45,298 bases of DNA from contig JAENWE010000055.1 of assembly GCA_016650185.1 (NCBI GenBank), positions 1 through 45,298 of the forward strand. Direction: 5' to 3'. Below are positions 33,302-43,000 of this stretch, piece by piece. How positions within the stretch are numbered: the stretch's first letter is position 1; the number at the start of each line of letters is the position of its first letter. Origin of the DNA: Vicinamibacteria bacterium (GTDB lineage Bacteria > Acidobacteriota > Vicinamibacteria > Fen-336 > JAGNNV01). Made by a program: the position numbers and the translations under genes. Below the pieces are notes generated by a model. That model ran no database searches. It saw only the letters and a program-made list of their open reading frames with translations, and was not told the DNA's origin.

Positions 33302-34585
33302 CAATTTGCTCTGGACAGTTGGCGGATTCTGGCCAGTCGCAGGCGCGCCCTGCTGAGCAAGGTCGATTCCTACATCGCCGGTCTCGTCCTGGCCGACTAG
33401 ACCATTGGCCGACCGCTGCAAGTAATAGGTGTTGCCGATGTCCACGTAGCGCTCGCCAGTGGCAAGAACCGTGAAGGCGATCTGCTGGACCGCCAAACGC
33501 AAGGTCGGCTTGCCTTGAATAGTGACCACCGAGGACTCGACACCCTGGCCGTTCAGCAGTACCTCGATTGGGCCTTGGGGGGTGGGTATCTTCGTGCGAG
33601 CACCGAACGTGGTGTTTCCAGTCTGATCAATCAATGCATTGACATCGTAAGTGAGGACACCTTGCGGCGTCCTCTCTGTCGCTCTGCCCGCCCAGTTTCC
33701 GGCGAAGTCGCCCGCTCGTCCCGGGGCTCCTGCCTGCGGCGCGGGTGCGGAGCTACGCTGGGCGCCCGAGATCTCAAACGGGGCCATTGTCCTGGCCCAG
33801 GCCTTCTGGTAGGACGTGAACTCCCTTGGACACCGTACCGCACGCTCCTCGGGGAGCTGGATAGGCACGAGGATCGAGAATTTCTCCGGGTTACTTCCGT
33901 AAACCGTGCACATGATGTTGAAGAACCGCTGGGGCTCGAGCGAGTGCTCGTCCGCGTAGTGACCGGCTTGTATCGCTTTTTGGAGCGCCGCGGGCAGGCC
34001 AGCTTCAGGTTTGGCTTCAGAATAGAACGCGGCGGCAGACAACGCGATTTCTGGGCTGCCGGACGCGATCGCCAAGAGCGTCGCGAACTGGTCGACCGCG
34101 TCTTCCTCCCTTGCCGTCACGCCCAGATCCAGCTCGCCGAGTGAATAGTGACCAAGTTCATGGGCGAGGACGAAGTAGATGTAGTTGCGGGTTAGTAGGA
34201 GAACTTGGCTCGGGGTCTTACCCGCCTCAAGAAACCTCTTGGCGACCACGTTGACATACTCATAGCAGATGTGGACTCCGTGATCTTCAGGGTTGTAGAA
34301 AGCGTTCACGATCCCACACTGCTCGACGGTGACCTTGACGGGCCGCGGGAACCGCCACGTTTCTCCCATGGCTTTGACGAGCTCTGGAAAGGGGCAGCCG
34401 ATTGGGTGGTCGGGGCGGCAGTCGAATATCTCCTTCTGGAAAATTCTCAGCCCTTCGTCTGCCGGCGGCCGGACCACATAGCTTGGGACGCCGTAGTCGG
34501 CAAGGGCTACTGCGGGCGGCATGAGGGCGAACGCCGCGGCGAAGGCAAGGTGCGACAGGGTCAGTAAGACAGTGCGGCGTTCCAT
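32930..34585 (-). CDS. Secreted DUF4344-like metallopeptidase with two GNWxG domains
   Basis: 551 residues from the ATG at 34585, with AAGGAG in GCAAAAGGAGAAAAG just upstream. A signal peptide (about residues 1-29, ending PPAVALA) directs export. The peptidase region has the zinc motif H142-ELG-H146 and the downstream REEDAVDQFATLLAI stretch typical of DUF4344 putative metallopeptidases. Four or more Cys (DCRPDHPIGCPF, VEQCG, IMCTVYG, VRCPREF) suggest disulfides. Two copies of an unrecognised ~120-residue domain follow (293-413 and 429-551). The same domain ends the convergent kinase gene, so peptidase and kinase may recognise the same extracytoplasmic ligand (inference). Confidence 0.88.
   Translation of the reverse strand: MERRTVLLTLSHLAFAAAFALMPPAVALADYGVPSYVVRPPADEGLRIFQKEIFDCRPDHPIGCPFPELVKAMGETWRFPRPVKVTVEQCGIVNAFYNPEDHGVHICYEYVNVVAKRFLEAGKTPSQVLLLTRNYIYFVLAHELGHYSLGELDLGVTAREEDAVDQFATLLAIASGSPEIALSAAAFYSEAKPEAGLPAALQKAIQAGHYADEHSLEPQRFFNIMCTVYGSNPEKFSILVPIQLPEERAVRCPREFTSYQKAWARTMAPFEISGAQRSSAPAPQAGAPGRAGDFAGNWAGRATERTPQGVLTYDVNALIDQTGNTTFGARTKIPTPQGPIEVLLNGQGVESSVVTIQGKPTLRLAVQQIAFTVLATGERYVDIGNTYYLQRSANGLVGQDETGDVGIDLAQQGAPATGQNPPTVQSKLDFSGNWVGKATEKSPQGVVSFEVNAVLQSSGSTFGGRTKINGPTGPLDVLINGDGVETTVTTINGKPTLRLAVRQLIMTMLATGERQPQPGNTYYLQLVAGRLVGQDESGTVTVELERRGANR
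33347..33709 (-). repeat. GNWxG domain copy 1 in the metallopeptidase
   Basis: Encodes about residues 293-413, beginning DFAGNWAGRATERTPQGV and ending GIDLAQQG. It shares with the other copies the NGxGVE, GKPTL, LATG and GNTYY positions. Confidence 0.85.
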
Positions 34586-35020
34586 CTTTTCTCCTTTTGC
34601 ATCAGCCGCGTTGGACCACGCGTCAGTGCTGCCCGAACGGCTTGAATTTGAAGCGAGAATGACCGGTGCATGAAAACCGTTTGACAGAACAGCACCGCAC
34701 CCCACGCATCACGTTGGGACGCACACACTCACCGACGCTCCTACCAACGCTCCAGAACTCAGGCGACACAGCGTTTCGCGAGTGTTTCGGGCCGTCACAA
34801 AACCAAGGCCACACTCTACGGTCGCCGCGATTCCGACGCCGATCGATCGGGCCGCCTAGTTTGTCGCCTTCCGCGTCGCGCCTCACATGATCACAATAGC
34901 AGAAGCGACACTGGAAGTTCTGGCGTATCGCACCATCCAAAATGTAACCCTCAGGCGTTCTCATGGCCCTTGGGTTTCCGGACCTTGGCCGTCAAATGGC
35001 AAGGCAGAGTGCCTTACTTC
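34586..35020. other. Gene-free stretch upstream of metallopeptidase
   Basis: About 435 bp without a supported gene. It appears less GC-rich than its surroundings and presumably contains the metallopeptidase promoter. Its right end meets the decayed surE copy. I cannot identify a promoter with confidence. Confidence 0.4.
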
Positions 35021-35226
35021 CCCCACCCGAAGCCTTGCCATGGCGTCCAAGTCCCGTTGCGAGGTGGTGTCCTTACCGAGCGGTGTGATGGAGACGCGCG
35101 CTCCCCCAACTTTCCTGAATAATAGACATCGTCCCCGAGGTTGGCGCCTCGGCTGAGGCCCGACAGGACGACGTGGGCTTGGTGGGAAGCAGGTTCGCGA
35201 GGGCAAGGATCACGCAGTCCGTTTCG
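35021..35226 (-). pseudogene. Decayed surE fragment with internal deletion
   Basis: Reading the minus strand in shifting frames gives pieces of SurE: DCVILALANLLPTKP, then VLSGLSRGANLGDDVYYSG, then directly VSITPLGKDTT and DLDAMARL. In the intact SurE at 37577-38335 about 100 residues separate the second and third pieces. The fragment therefore lacks the N-terminus and the middle, has frameshifts, and has lost its stop. A 38-bp stretch (35184-35221) is identical to 38087-38124 in the intact gene. Confidence 0.85.
35184..35221. repeat. 38-bp direct repeat, left copy (surE remnant)
   Basis: Identical base for base to 38087-38124 inside intact surE, same orientation, 2.9 kb apart, with glgX between. 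Confidence 0.9.
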
Positions 35227-35307
35227 GCGAGACGGAAGGAAGCGGCGCCGGTGCGGGTCGTGATAGGTTGCCGGGGCTTCGCCTCGCTGCCTTGACAGGT
35301 GTTCACG

Positions 35308-37506
35308 ATGCGCCCATTTTTCCCGTTCAGCGCTGGTCTGCCGCGACCCCTTGGCGCCAACCCTCGTGAAGGCGGCGTCAACTTCGCGCTTTACACCGGT
35401 CATGGGACCGCCGTAGAACTCCTGCTCTATGCGCGAGCGCACGATCCCGAGCCCGCCCAGACCATACGGCTCGAGCATCGCCAGCATCGCTCGGTCAACA
35501 CCTGGCATGTCTTCGTTCTCGGCGTGGGCCATGGACAGTGCTACGCCTGGCGAGTGCACGGACCATGGAATCCGTCAGGCGGGCACCGCTTTGACGCGAC
35601 GCTTTCGCTGCTCGATCCATACGCTCGCCTCATCGTGCCGCGCACTCCCGAGGACGCGGCGCACGAACCCGAGCACGGCGCGTCACGATCGGGGCGTTAT
35701 ATCAGCGTCGTAGTCGACCCCAGGGGCTTCGACTGGCGGGATGTCACACCCCCCCGCGTCCACCCGTCCGAACGCATCATCTACGAGATGCACCTCGCAG
35801 GTTTCACCAAGGACCCCAGTGCCGTGGCCAGCCGCCCCGGCACCTTTGATGCGCTCATCGAGCGCATCCCCTGGATCGTCGAGCTGGGCGTCACGACCGT
35901 CGAACTCCTTCCCATCTTCAGCTTCGATCCGCATGCCCCCGATCGTCATGACCCCACGACTGGAGAATCGCTGCGCGACTACTGGGGCTATAACCCTCTG
36001 GGCTTTTTCTCGCCCCACCACGCCTACCTCGACCGCGAGCCGACGGGGGCCGACTCCGTACAGGCGCTGCAGGAGCTCGTGCGCGCCCTGCATGGGGCCG
36101 GCCTGGAGGTTTTCCTCGACGTGGTCTTCAATCACACCGGCGAGTTCGGGCTCGATGGTCCGACTCACGGTTTCCGCGGCATCGACAACGCGACCTACTA
36201 TCTGGTGAGCGGCGACGGCTCGGGGCGCTATGTGGATTTCAGCGGGTGTGGCAACACCGTGCGCTGCGGCCATCCCGCGGTCCGCCGCATGATTCTGGAC
36301 AGTCTGCGGTACTGGACCACGTACTTCCACATCGACGGCTTCCGTTTCGACCTCGCCTCGATCCTCTCTCGCGACGACCAGGGTCGTCCGGTCGAGCACC
36401 CGCCCCTGCTCTGGGAGATCGAGGGCGACCCGGTGCTCGAGAACGCGACCCTCGTGGCCGAGGCGTGGGACGCGGGCGGGCTTTATCAGGTCGGGCGCTT
36501 CCCGGGCGAGCGATGGTGCGAATGGAACGGGCTCTTCCGCGACGACGTCCGGCGCTTCTGGCGCGGCGAACCGAACCTGAGCGGCGCCGTGGCCCAGCGG
36601 ATGCTCGGCAGCCCCGACCTCTACGAGGCGCAGGATCGTCAGCCCTCGCAGGGCGTGAACTTCGTGACCTGCCACGACGGCTTCACCTTGGCCGATCTCG
36701 TGTCGTACGAACACAAGCGCAACCTTGGAAACGGCGAGGACAATCGCGACGGTGGGGAGACGCGGACCGCCATGAACTGCGGCGTCGAGGGACCGACCGA
36801 CGACCCGGCGGTGAACGCTCTGCGGCGGCTCATGACCAAGAACCTGTTGACCACACTCTTGATCGCGCAGGGCACGCCGATGCTCCTCTCGGGGGACGAG
36901 ATCGGCCGCACTCAGCGGGGTAACTCCAACGCCTGGTGCCAGGACAACGCCGTGTCCTGGACGGACTGGGGCCTCCTGCGCGCGAACGCCGACCTCTATC
37001 GCTTCGTGTGCCTGCTCATCCGCTTCCGGCGGTCCCATCACAGCCTGCACCGCTCGCGCTACCTGCTGGGCCACGACGCGCCCGAGGGCCACGATACCCC
37101 GGGCTACACGCGGGTCCGATGGCATGGCCTTGAGCCAGACCGGGCGGATTGGGGCCCTGAGAACCGGCTCCTCTGCTACACACTGACCCCGGCCGAAGAC
37201 GACGTCGCCCTCCACATCATGCTCAACGCCGGCGCGGATGTGGTGGAGGTGGTTCTCCCCAGGGAGCCGCGCGGCGGCGCCTGGCTGAGGGTGATCGACA
37301 CATCGCTCTCCTCACCCGATGACATCGGGCCACTCGGGAGCTACAAGTCGATCAAGGGCCAGGCGTACTCAGTCGTCGGGCGCTCGGCAGTGGTGCTCAT
37401 CGGCAATGCCTCGCTGCATTCGGCGAGCGAACGCGCGACGCAGGCCGTCGTCGTCCCTGGCTCGCTCCGGGCTGACCCGGCCCGCCACCGGACCGTCACG
37501 GAATGA
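35308..37506 (+). CDS. glgX: Glycogen debranching enzyme GlgX / isoamylase family
   Basis: Hydrolyses alpha-1,6 branch points in glycogen or limit dextrin; cytosolic GH13 enzyme. 732 residues, family-typical. An N-terminal CBM48-like region (RPLGANPREGGVNFALY) precedes the catalytic barrel. The barrel motifs are DVVFNHTGE, the nucleophile Asp in DGFRFDLAS, the acid/base Glu in LVAEAWDAGG and the transition-state pair in VTCHDGFTLADLVSY; PMLLSGDEIGRTQRGNSNAW follows. I chose the ATG at 35308 with AGGTG upstream; a GTG at 35299 is possible. It sits between a decayed and an intact surE, so it may have arrived with a duplication or insertion. Confidence 0.96.
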   Translation: MRPFFPFSAGLPRPLGANPREGGVNFALYTGHGTAVELLLYARAHDPEPAQTIRLEHRQHRSVNTWHVFVLGVGHGQCYAWRVHGPWNPSGGHRFDATLSLLDPYARLIVPRTPEDAAHEPEHGASRSGRYISVVVDPRGFDWRDVTPPRVHPSERIIYEMHLAGFTKDPSAVASRPGTFDALIERIPWIVELGVTTVELLPIFSFDPHAPDRHDPTTGESLRDYWGYNPLGFFSPHHAYLDREPTGADSVQALQELVRALHGAGLEVFLDVVFNHTGEFGLDGPTHGFRGIDNATYYLVSGDGSGRYVDFSGCGNTVRCGHPAVRRMILDSLRYWTTYFHIDGFRFDLASILSRDDQGRPVEHPPLLWEIEGDPVLENATLVAEAWDAGGLYQVGRFPGERWCEWNGLFRDDVRRFWRGEPNLSGAVAQRMLGSPDLYEAQDRQPSQGVNFVTCHDGFTLADLVSYEHKRNLGNGEDNRDGGETRTAMNCGVEGPTDDPAVNALRRLMTKNLLTTLLIAQGTPMLLSGDEIGRTQRGNSNAWCQDNAVSWTDWGLLRANADLYRFVCLLIRFRRSHHSLHRSRYLLGHDAPEGHDTPGYTRVRWHGLEPDRADWGPENRLLCYTLTPAEDDVALHIMLNAGADVVEVVLPREPRGGAWLRVIDTSLSSPDDIGPLGSYKSIKGQAYSVVGRSAVVLIGNASLHSASERATQAVVVPGSLRADPARHRTVTE

Positions 37507-37576
37507 TCACGGAGGCCCCCTTCGGCCCGCGCCCCGCGCGAGCGCAGGGCGGACCTTCAGCATCCCATTCGCAGGA

Positions 37577-38335
37577 CTAATTCCCAGCCAGAACCCGCGC
37601 GATGGCGTCCATGTCTCCATGGAGGGTGGTGTCTTTGCCGAGCGGTGTGATCGATACGTAGCCCGCTCGAATCGCCGCCATGTCGTCGCCTTGCGCTGCA
37701 TCCCACTTGTCGAAGGGCTCCGCGATCCAGTAGAACTTGCGGCCCCTGGAGTCCTCGGTCACGGAGACGCCGGATGCGTGTCCGCGCATGCCCTGCCGTG
37801 TCACCTTCACTCCCTGGATCTCCGAGGCCGGACCGTCCGGCACGTTCAGATTGAGCAGCACTCCCGGCGTGGGCGGCGTGCTGAGCAGCATCTCGCACAG
37901 GCGACGCGAGTGTTTCGCGGCTTCGGTGAAATCGAGCGGACGGTTCCGCGTCACCAGAGAACAAGCGCCGGCCGGGATGCCCCAAAAGGCCGCCTCGCGC
38001 GCGCCGCCCACCGTTCCCGAGTAGTAGACATCGTCGCCGAGGTTCGCTCCCCGGTTGATACCGGACAAAACCACCTGGGGCTTCGAGGGAAGCAGGTTCG
38101 CGAGGGCAAGGATCACGCAGTCCGCAGGGGTTCCATCCACCGCGAAGGTGTTCTCGTCAATTTTTTCGACGGTGAGAGGCCCCTTGATCGTAATACCCTG
38201 CCCGCAAGCGCTCCGCTCCCGGTCGGGGGCAATGACCACCACGTCGCCGAGTTCCGACACCGCCCCACGCAGGGCCAAAAGGCCGGGGGCGCGGTATCCG
38301 TCGTCGTTCGTGATCAGGATGAGGGGTCGGGACAT
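37577..38335 (-). CDS. surE: 5'/3'-nucleotidase SurE
   Basis: A metal-dependent survival-protein phosphatase that dephosphorylates nucleoside monophosphates. 252 residues, full length. Metal-site residues: Asp pair in ITNDDGYRAPG, Ser in PDRERSACGQG and Asn in LSGINRGANLGDDVYYSG. Other markers: GTPADCVILAL and the C-terminal SITPLGKDTT. It is divergent from the GMC oxidoreductase gene (67 bp). A degenerate second copy lies on the other side of glgX. Confidence 0.97.
   Translation of the reverse strand: MSRPLILITNDDGYRAPGLLALRGAVSELGDVVVIAPDRERSACGQGITIKGPLTVEKIDENTFAVDGTPADCVILALANLLPSKPQVVLSGINRGANLGDDVYYSGTVGGAREAAFWGIPAGACSLVTRNRPLDFTEAAKHSRRLCEMLLSTPPTPGVLLNLNVPDGPASEIQGVKVTRQGMRGHASGVSVTEDSRGRKFYWIAEPFDKWDAAQGDDMAAIRAGYVSITPLGKDTTLHGDMDAIARVLAGN
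38087..38124. repeat. 38-bp direct repeat, right copy (inside surE)
   Basis: Exact match to 35184-35221 in the surE remnant. Confidence 0.9.
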
Positions 38336-38402
38336 CCCTTCAGCCTATCGGGTTTCGTTGGACCCACCAAGGGCGCCCAGGCATCTGGCAAGATGGACTC
38401 CC

Positions 38403-40010
38403 ATGAAGCGCCGCGATTTTCTCAAACTCGCCGCCACCGCGCCGCCGCTCGCCCAGCGCGCCCTGGCTCAAACGCCGAACCGGGAGTTCGACTTCATCGT
38501 GGTCGGCGCGGGCTCCGCGGGCTGCGTCCTCGCCAATCGACTGTCGGCCAGTCCCGCCACCCGGGTCCTGCTTCTCGAAGCCGGCGTCTCGGGAGAGTCG
38601 GATCCAAACGTCACGACGCCGGGGCGTTGGACGTCCCTTATGGGATCTGCCTACGATTGGGCCTATCGAACGGAGACGGAGAGTGGACTTGAGGGTCGAG
38701 CGATCCAGTTTCCGCGCGGCAGGGCCCACGGCGGGTCAAGCGCCATCAACGCCATGGCTCACATTCGGGGCCACCGGGTGAGCTTTGATCGCTGGCGCCG
38801 CCTGGGGAGCAAGGGCTGGGGGTATGACGACTTGTTGCCCCTGTTCAAACGCTCAGAGCGCAACGATGATGGAGCCTCCGCCTACCGGGGTGGAGAGGGT
38901 CCGCTCGCCGTCTCTCATTGCACGGATCCGCATGATGGCCACCACGCGTTTCTGGCGGCGGCGGCGCAGCACGGATTCCAGGCCGACGCCCGCTTCGACT
39001 TCAACGGGCCGGCGCCCATGGACGTGGCCGGCTTCTACCAGAAGAACATCCTGAACGGTCGCCGGCACAGCGCCGCCGCCGCTTTTCTGGCGCCCATCCT
39101 CGACCGTCCCAATCTCGAGATCAGGTCGGCGGCGGAGGTGGCTCGACTGCTCTTCTCCCGATCCCGCGTCGTGGGCGTCGTCTATCGCCTTGGCGGGGCC
39201 GAAAAGGAGGCGAGAGCAACGCGCGAAGTGGTCCTATGCGGAGGTGTGGTCGAGTCGCCGAAGCTGCTGATGCTTTCGGGGATCGGACCGGCCGATCACC
39301 TCCGCGCTCACGGTCTCAAGGTGATCGTCGATCTTCCCGGCGTGGGAGAGAACCTGCAGGATCATCTGAAACTCTCGATCCGCTGGGAAGGCAAGACGGT
39401 CTTGCCCGGATCGACGGTTACGGCCGGGCTGTTCACGGGTCTCGAAAGTTCACCCGCCGCAGGGGTTGAAGCCGCGCCGGACCTTCAGTTCTACATAGGC
39501 AGGGGTCTAGACCAGCCGGACCGCTTCGTGACGATCACGGTGTCGCACGTCGCCCCCAGGTCGAGAGGCACGATCCGCCTTCGGTCCGCGGATCCGAGGG
39601 GTGCGCCCCTCATACGGGGAAATTACCTCCACAATCCTGAGGACGCGGCGGCCTTGGCACGGGGCGTTCGGCTGGCCAGAACATTGGGCGTGTCTTCGGC
39701 CTATGACCGCTTGCGGGGTGAGGAGATCGCGCCCGGCCCCGCGGTGAAATCGGAAGCTGACCTTGTCGCCTTCGCGCGCCAGGCCGCGGACACCATTTAT
39801 CACGCGGCGGGGACTTGCCGGATGGGCCCCGCGGACCAGCCGGACACCGTAGTGGATGCCGAGTTGCGGGTGAAGGGTGTTGCTGGCTTGCGCGTCGCCG
39901 ACGCGTCGATCATGCCCGAAGTGGTGGGCGCCACCACCCACGCGGCCTGCGTGATGATCGGGGAGAAGGCGGCCGACCTCCTCCTGAACCTCACCACAAA
40001 GGAAGGTTGA
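38403..40010 (+). CDS. Tat-exported GMC-family FAD oxidoreductase
   Basis: 535 residues. The N-terminus MKRRDFLKLAATAPPLAQRA is a twin-arginine signal, so the flavoprotein is folded with FAD in the cytosol and then exported. GMC (choline dehydrogenase-like) features: FIVVGAGSAGCVLANRLSA, the GSSAINAMAHIRG segment, SGIGPADHLRAHGL with GVGENLQDHL (signature 2), and the active-site His regions YHAAGTCRMG and TTHAACVMIGEKAADLLL. Substrate unknown; alcohols or sugars are usual. I start at the ATG at 38403 because it begins the Tat signal; the open frame extends upstream antisense to surE. Its stop lies 4 bp from the convergent TonB receptor stop. Confidence 0.93.
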   Translation: MKRRDFLKLAATAPPLAQRALAQTPNREFDFIVVGAGSAGCVLANRLSASPATRVLLLEAGVSGESDPNVTTPGRWTSLMGSAYDWAYRTETESGLEGRAIQFPRGRAHGGSSAINAMAHIRGHRVSFDRWRRLGSKGWGYDDLLPLFKRSERNDDGASAYRGGEGPLAVSHCTDPHDGHHAFLAAAAQHGFQADARFDFNGPAPMDVAGFYQKNILNGRRHSAAAAFLAPILDRPNLEIRSAAEVARLLFSRSRVVGVVYRLGGAEKEARATREVVLCGGVVESPKLLMLSGIGPADHLRAHGLKVIVDLPGVGENLQDHLKLSIRWEGKTVLPGSTVTAGLFTGLESSPAAGVEAAPDLQFYIGRGLDQPDRFVTITVSHVAPRSRGTIRLRSADPRGAPLIRGNYLHNPEDAAALARGVRLARTLGVSSAYDRLRGEEIAPGPAVKSEADLVAFARQAADTIYHAAGTCRMGPADQPDTVVDAELRVKGVAGLRVADASIMPEVVGATTHAACVMIGEKAADLLLNLTTKEG

Positions 40011-40014
40011 CCGA

Positions 40015-43000
40015 CTAAAAAGTCGCCCGCAGGCCGATCTGAATCTGCCTCGATGAGGTAACGGTTGATCTGATCCGCCCGAACGTGCTGAGGGGCGCCT
40101 CGGTGCTGGCCGCGCCGGTGAAGGCGAGAAGCGCTGGGGAGCCGAAATTCGCTCGATTGAGAATGTTGAAGGCCTCCAAGCGGACTTCCAACCGCCCGCG
40201 GTTGGAAAGCGCATGCAGGGGTATGAATCGGACCAGGGCGAGGTCGACGGTTCGAAGGTCGGGGCCGCTGAAAGCTCCTCGACCGGAATCGCCGAAAGTG
40301 CCCGGCTCCTGCAGGACGAAGGCGGCGGGGTCGAACCACTGAGCCGGGTTGCCAAGGACGGCGCTTTGCGCGGTCCGGCCGGGGGCGAGCGACGGCCTGT
40401 CCACACCGAGCCCAGGTCCCAAGGACGGGGACCAACGCGATCGCGACCGATTGCTGGCGATGAAGACGGTGAGCGGATTGCCGCTGCGGTACCGTCCGAT
40501 CATCGATAGCTGCCAGTCGTCCCGGAAATTCCAGGTCCCGGTCAGAACCAGGTTGTGGGTGGCGTTGAAATCAGCCGGCCCCTTGTTCGTATCCAGACCG
40601 AAGGGTTCAGGGAAGGCGGACGTGGTGCCGTTGGTCGCATCGGAAAAGAACGTCGAAGCCTGGGTGGTGTCGATGGTGCGGGCAAGGGTGTAGGAGGCTT
40701 GAAGCCTCAGGCTCTTCGTGTTGTGGCGCAGATCGAAGATCCCGGCGTTGTACCAGGACTCGCCGTCGCTCGTCTTTTGTTCGATGACTCCAAACGCGGT
40801 GTTCGGTCGTGCTGCGGTGGCCGAATAGAAGACAGTGCCGTCGGCGCGCAGCTCGGGCGTCGGAACGTTGACGTCGCCGCTTCGAAGAAGGTGCGAACCT
40901 CGGGAGCCCGCGTAACCTACGGTGAGGACCGTGTTGCTCCAGAGTTCTTTCTGTACATTCAAGTTGAAGACGTGGGCCCGGGGGTTGTCCAGGTCCCATT
41001 GGACCGGTCGAATGGAATTCGCGACTCCCCGGGCGAAGGGAGGTTGCGGGAAGGTCGGATTGGCGATGACCGCTCGGGGGCTGGCCGGCGGATTCGTAAT
41101 AGTCACGATGAGGTTTTGCTGGTTGTTCACGTTGTAGTAGAGGCCATAGCCGCCGCGGAGAGCCAGCTTTCCATCACCTCGGGCGTCCCAGGCGAAGCTG
41201 ACGCGCGGTGACACATTCAACTTCGGCGAACTGCCGTAGGGCGCTCCGACGGTTGGCGCCAGGTCCTCCAACGACACGAGTGTCGAATCCCGCCCAAGGG
41301 CGTCCTTCGGGAGCGTCGTCATCTCGTAGCGAAGACCGCCGTGAACGGAGAGACGGTCGGAGACGCGGAACTCGTCCTGAAAATAGGCGCCGAATAGGGT
41401 GAAGCTCCACAGTCGCTCAAGAGAGGCTTCGGGGGTGAGGCCGATGAAACGAATAGGGGTGTTGCGCAAGAAACCCTCAAGGCTGCCAAAGGCGTAGATC
41501 CCGAGACTGAACGTGGGATTGAGAAGGTCGTTCTTGTATCGCTCGACGAGCGCTCCGCCTTTGATCAGGTGATTCCCACGGGCCTGGACGAAGGAATATT
41601 CGGCGCCGAGCACGCGTTGCTTGATGATGAGGTCTCCCGAGGTCTGCGGGCCGAAGCGGCCCGGGATGCCCCCGATATCGATGCCGCCCACGAGGGGCCG
41701 GCCCTCCACGAAAGGCGGCAGAGGACTCGACAGATTGGCCTCGACAGTCTGGCCGATGCGGGTGGAACTCAGGGAAAGTCGCAAGGTGTGGAGTCGGGTG
41801 CCCGAGGTGGCGTGCCGGAATTCCGCGGTCGCGAACTGATTGGTGGAGAGGAAGGTGCGCGGAAACTGGGGAAAGTCGGTCGGCAGATACTGGTCCGCGG
41901 TGTCGCGGGTATAGCGAACAAACATCTGATCGCTGTTGCTCAGGTTGTGATCGAGGCGCGCCTGGAGGAAATTCTGGCGGATCGTCTGATCAAACGGAAA
42001 GCGCAGCTCGGCCAGACCGCCGCCCAGAGAAGGGCCGTTGGGGAGGGGAAAGACGTCGAGGTAGGGACGCACCGCGGGGGCCACACCCACCTCGATCAGC
42101 TGCATCGGATTCGCGGGGTTGGGTAGAAGCCCGTTTCGAGCGGCCAGATCGGGGACCACGGTGGAGATATTCCTCCCCAGGTTCTCCCGAAGGCCTTCAT
42201 AGCCCACGAAGAAAAAGGTCTTGTCCTCCTTGATCGGACCGCCCAGGGTCGCCCCAAACTGATTGCGGAGGAAGTCCGGTTTCACGCCCTGGTCGAAGTA
42301 GTTGGGCGAATCGAGGGCTTCGTTGCGGTGATATTCGAAGAGGCTGCCTTGCCAGTCGTTGCCGCCTGACTTTGTGGCCACCAGAATCTGGCCGCCGAAG
42401 TTGCGGCCGTATTCGGCCGAATAACTGTTCGTCTCCACCCGAAACTCTCGAACCGTCTCGGTTCCGAGCGTCGTGCCCGCGGCACTTCCCGCCGGGCCGT
42501 TGGTGAAGTCGTTCAGAGGCGTTCCGTCGAGCATATAGACGTTGGATCGCGGATCGAGGCCGTTGATCGACGCGCCCACTCCGTGAGCCACCACGGAGCC
42601 CCCATCGCGATGAGAGAAGGCCACCACTCCGGGCTGCAGGAAGGCGAGGTCCGTGTAGTTCCGGCCGTTCAGCGGCAGGTCCTTGATCTCCTGTTCGCCC
42701 ACCAGAAACGACAGCTCGCCCGTCCCCGTTTGAACCTTCGATCCCTCGGCGACCACCGTCACCTCTTCGGTCCGCGCCCCGGGCTCGAGTATCAGGCTCA
42801 CCGTGGCGGGCACACCCAGCACCACCAGCACATCGGGCCTTACCGCCGGCTTGAAACCATCGAGAGTCGCTCGGACCTCAAACCGACCCAAGGGCAGGAC
42901 CGGCATCACGAAGCGCCCGTTGGAACCCGAGACGACTTCACGGATCAAACCCGTTTCCATATGTCGCGCCACCACGGCGACACCCGGAAGGGCGGCGCCG

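Noticed and set aside
34623..34964. 113-codon minus-strand open frame in the gap upstream of the peptidase
   Set aside because: Several Cys residues suggested a zinc protein, but their spacing fits no motif and there is no ribosome site.
35683..37215. 510-codon minus-strand open frame inside glgX
   Set aside because: Antisense to all catalytic motifs of glgX; no ribosome site or recognisable domain.
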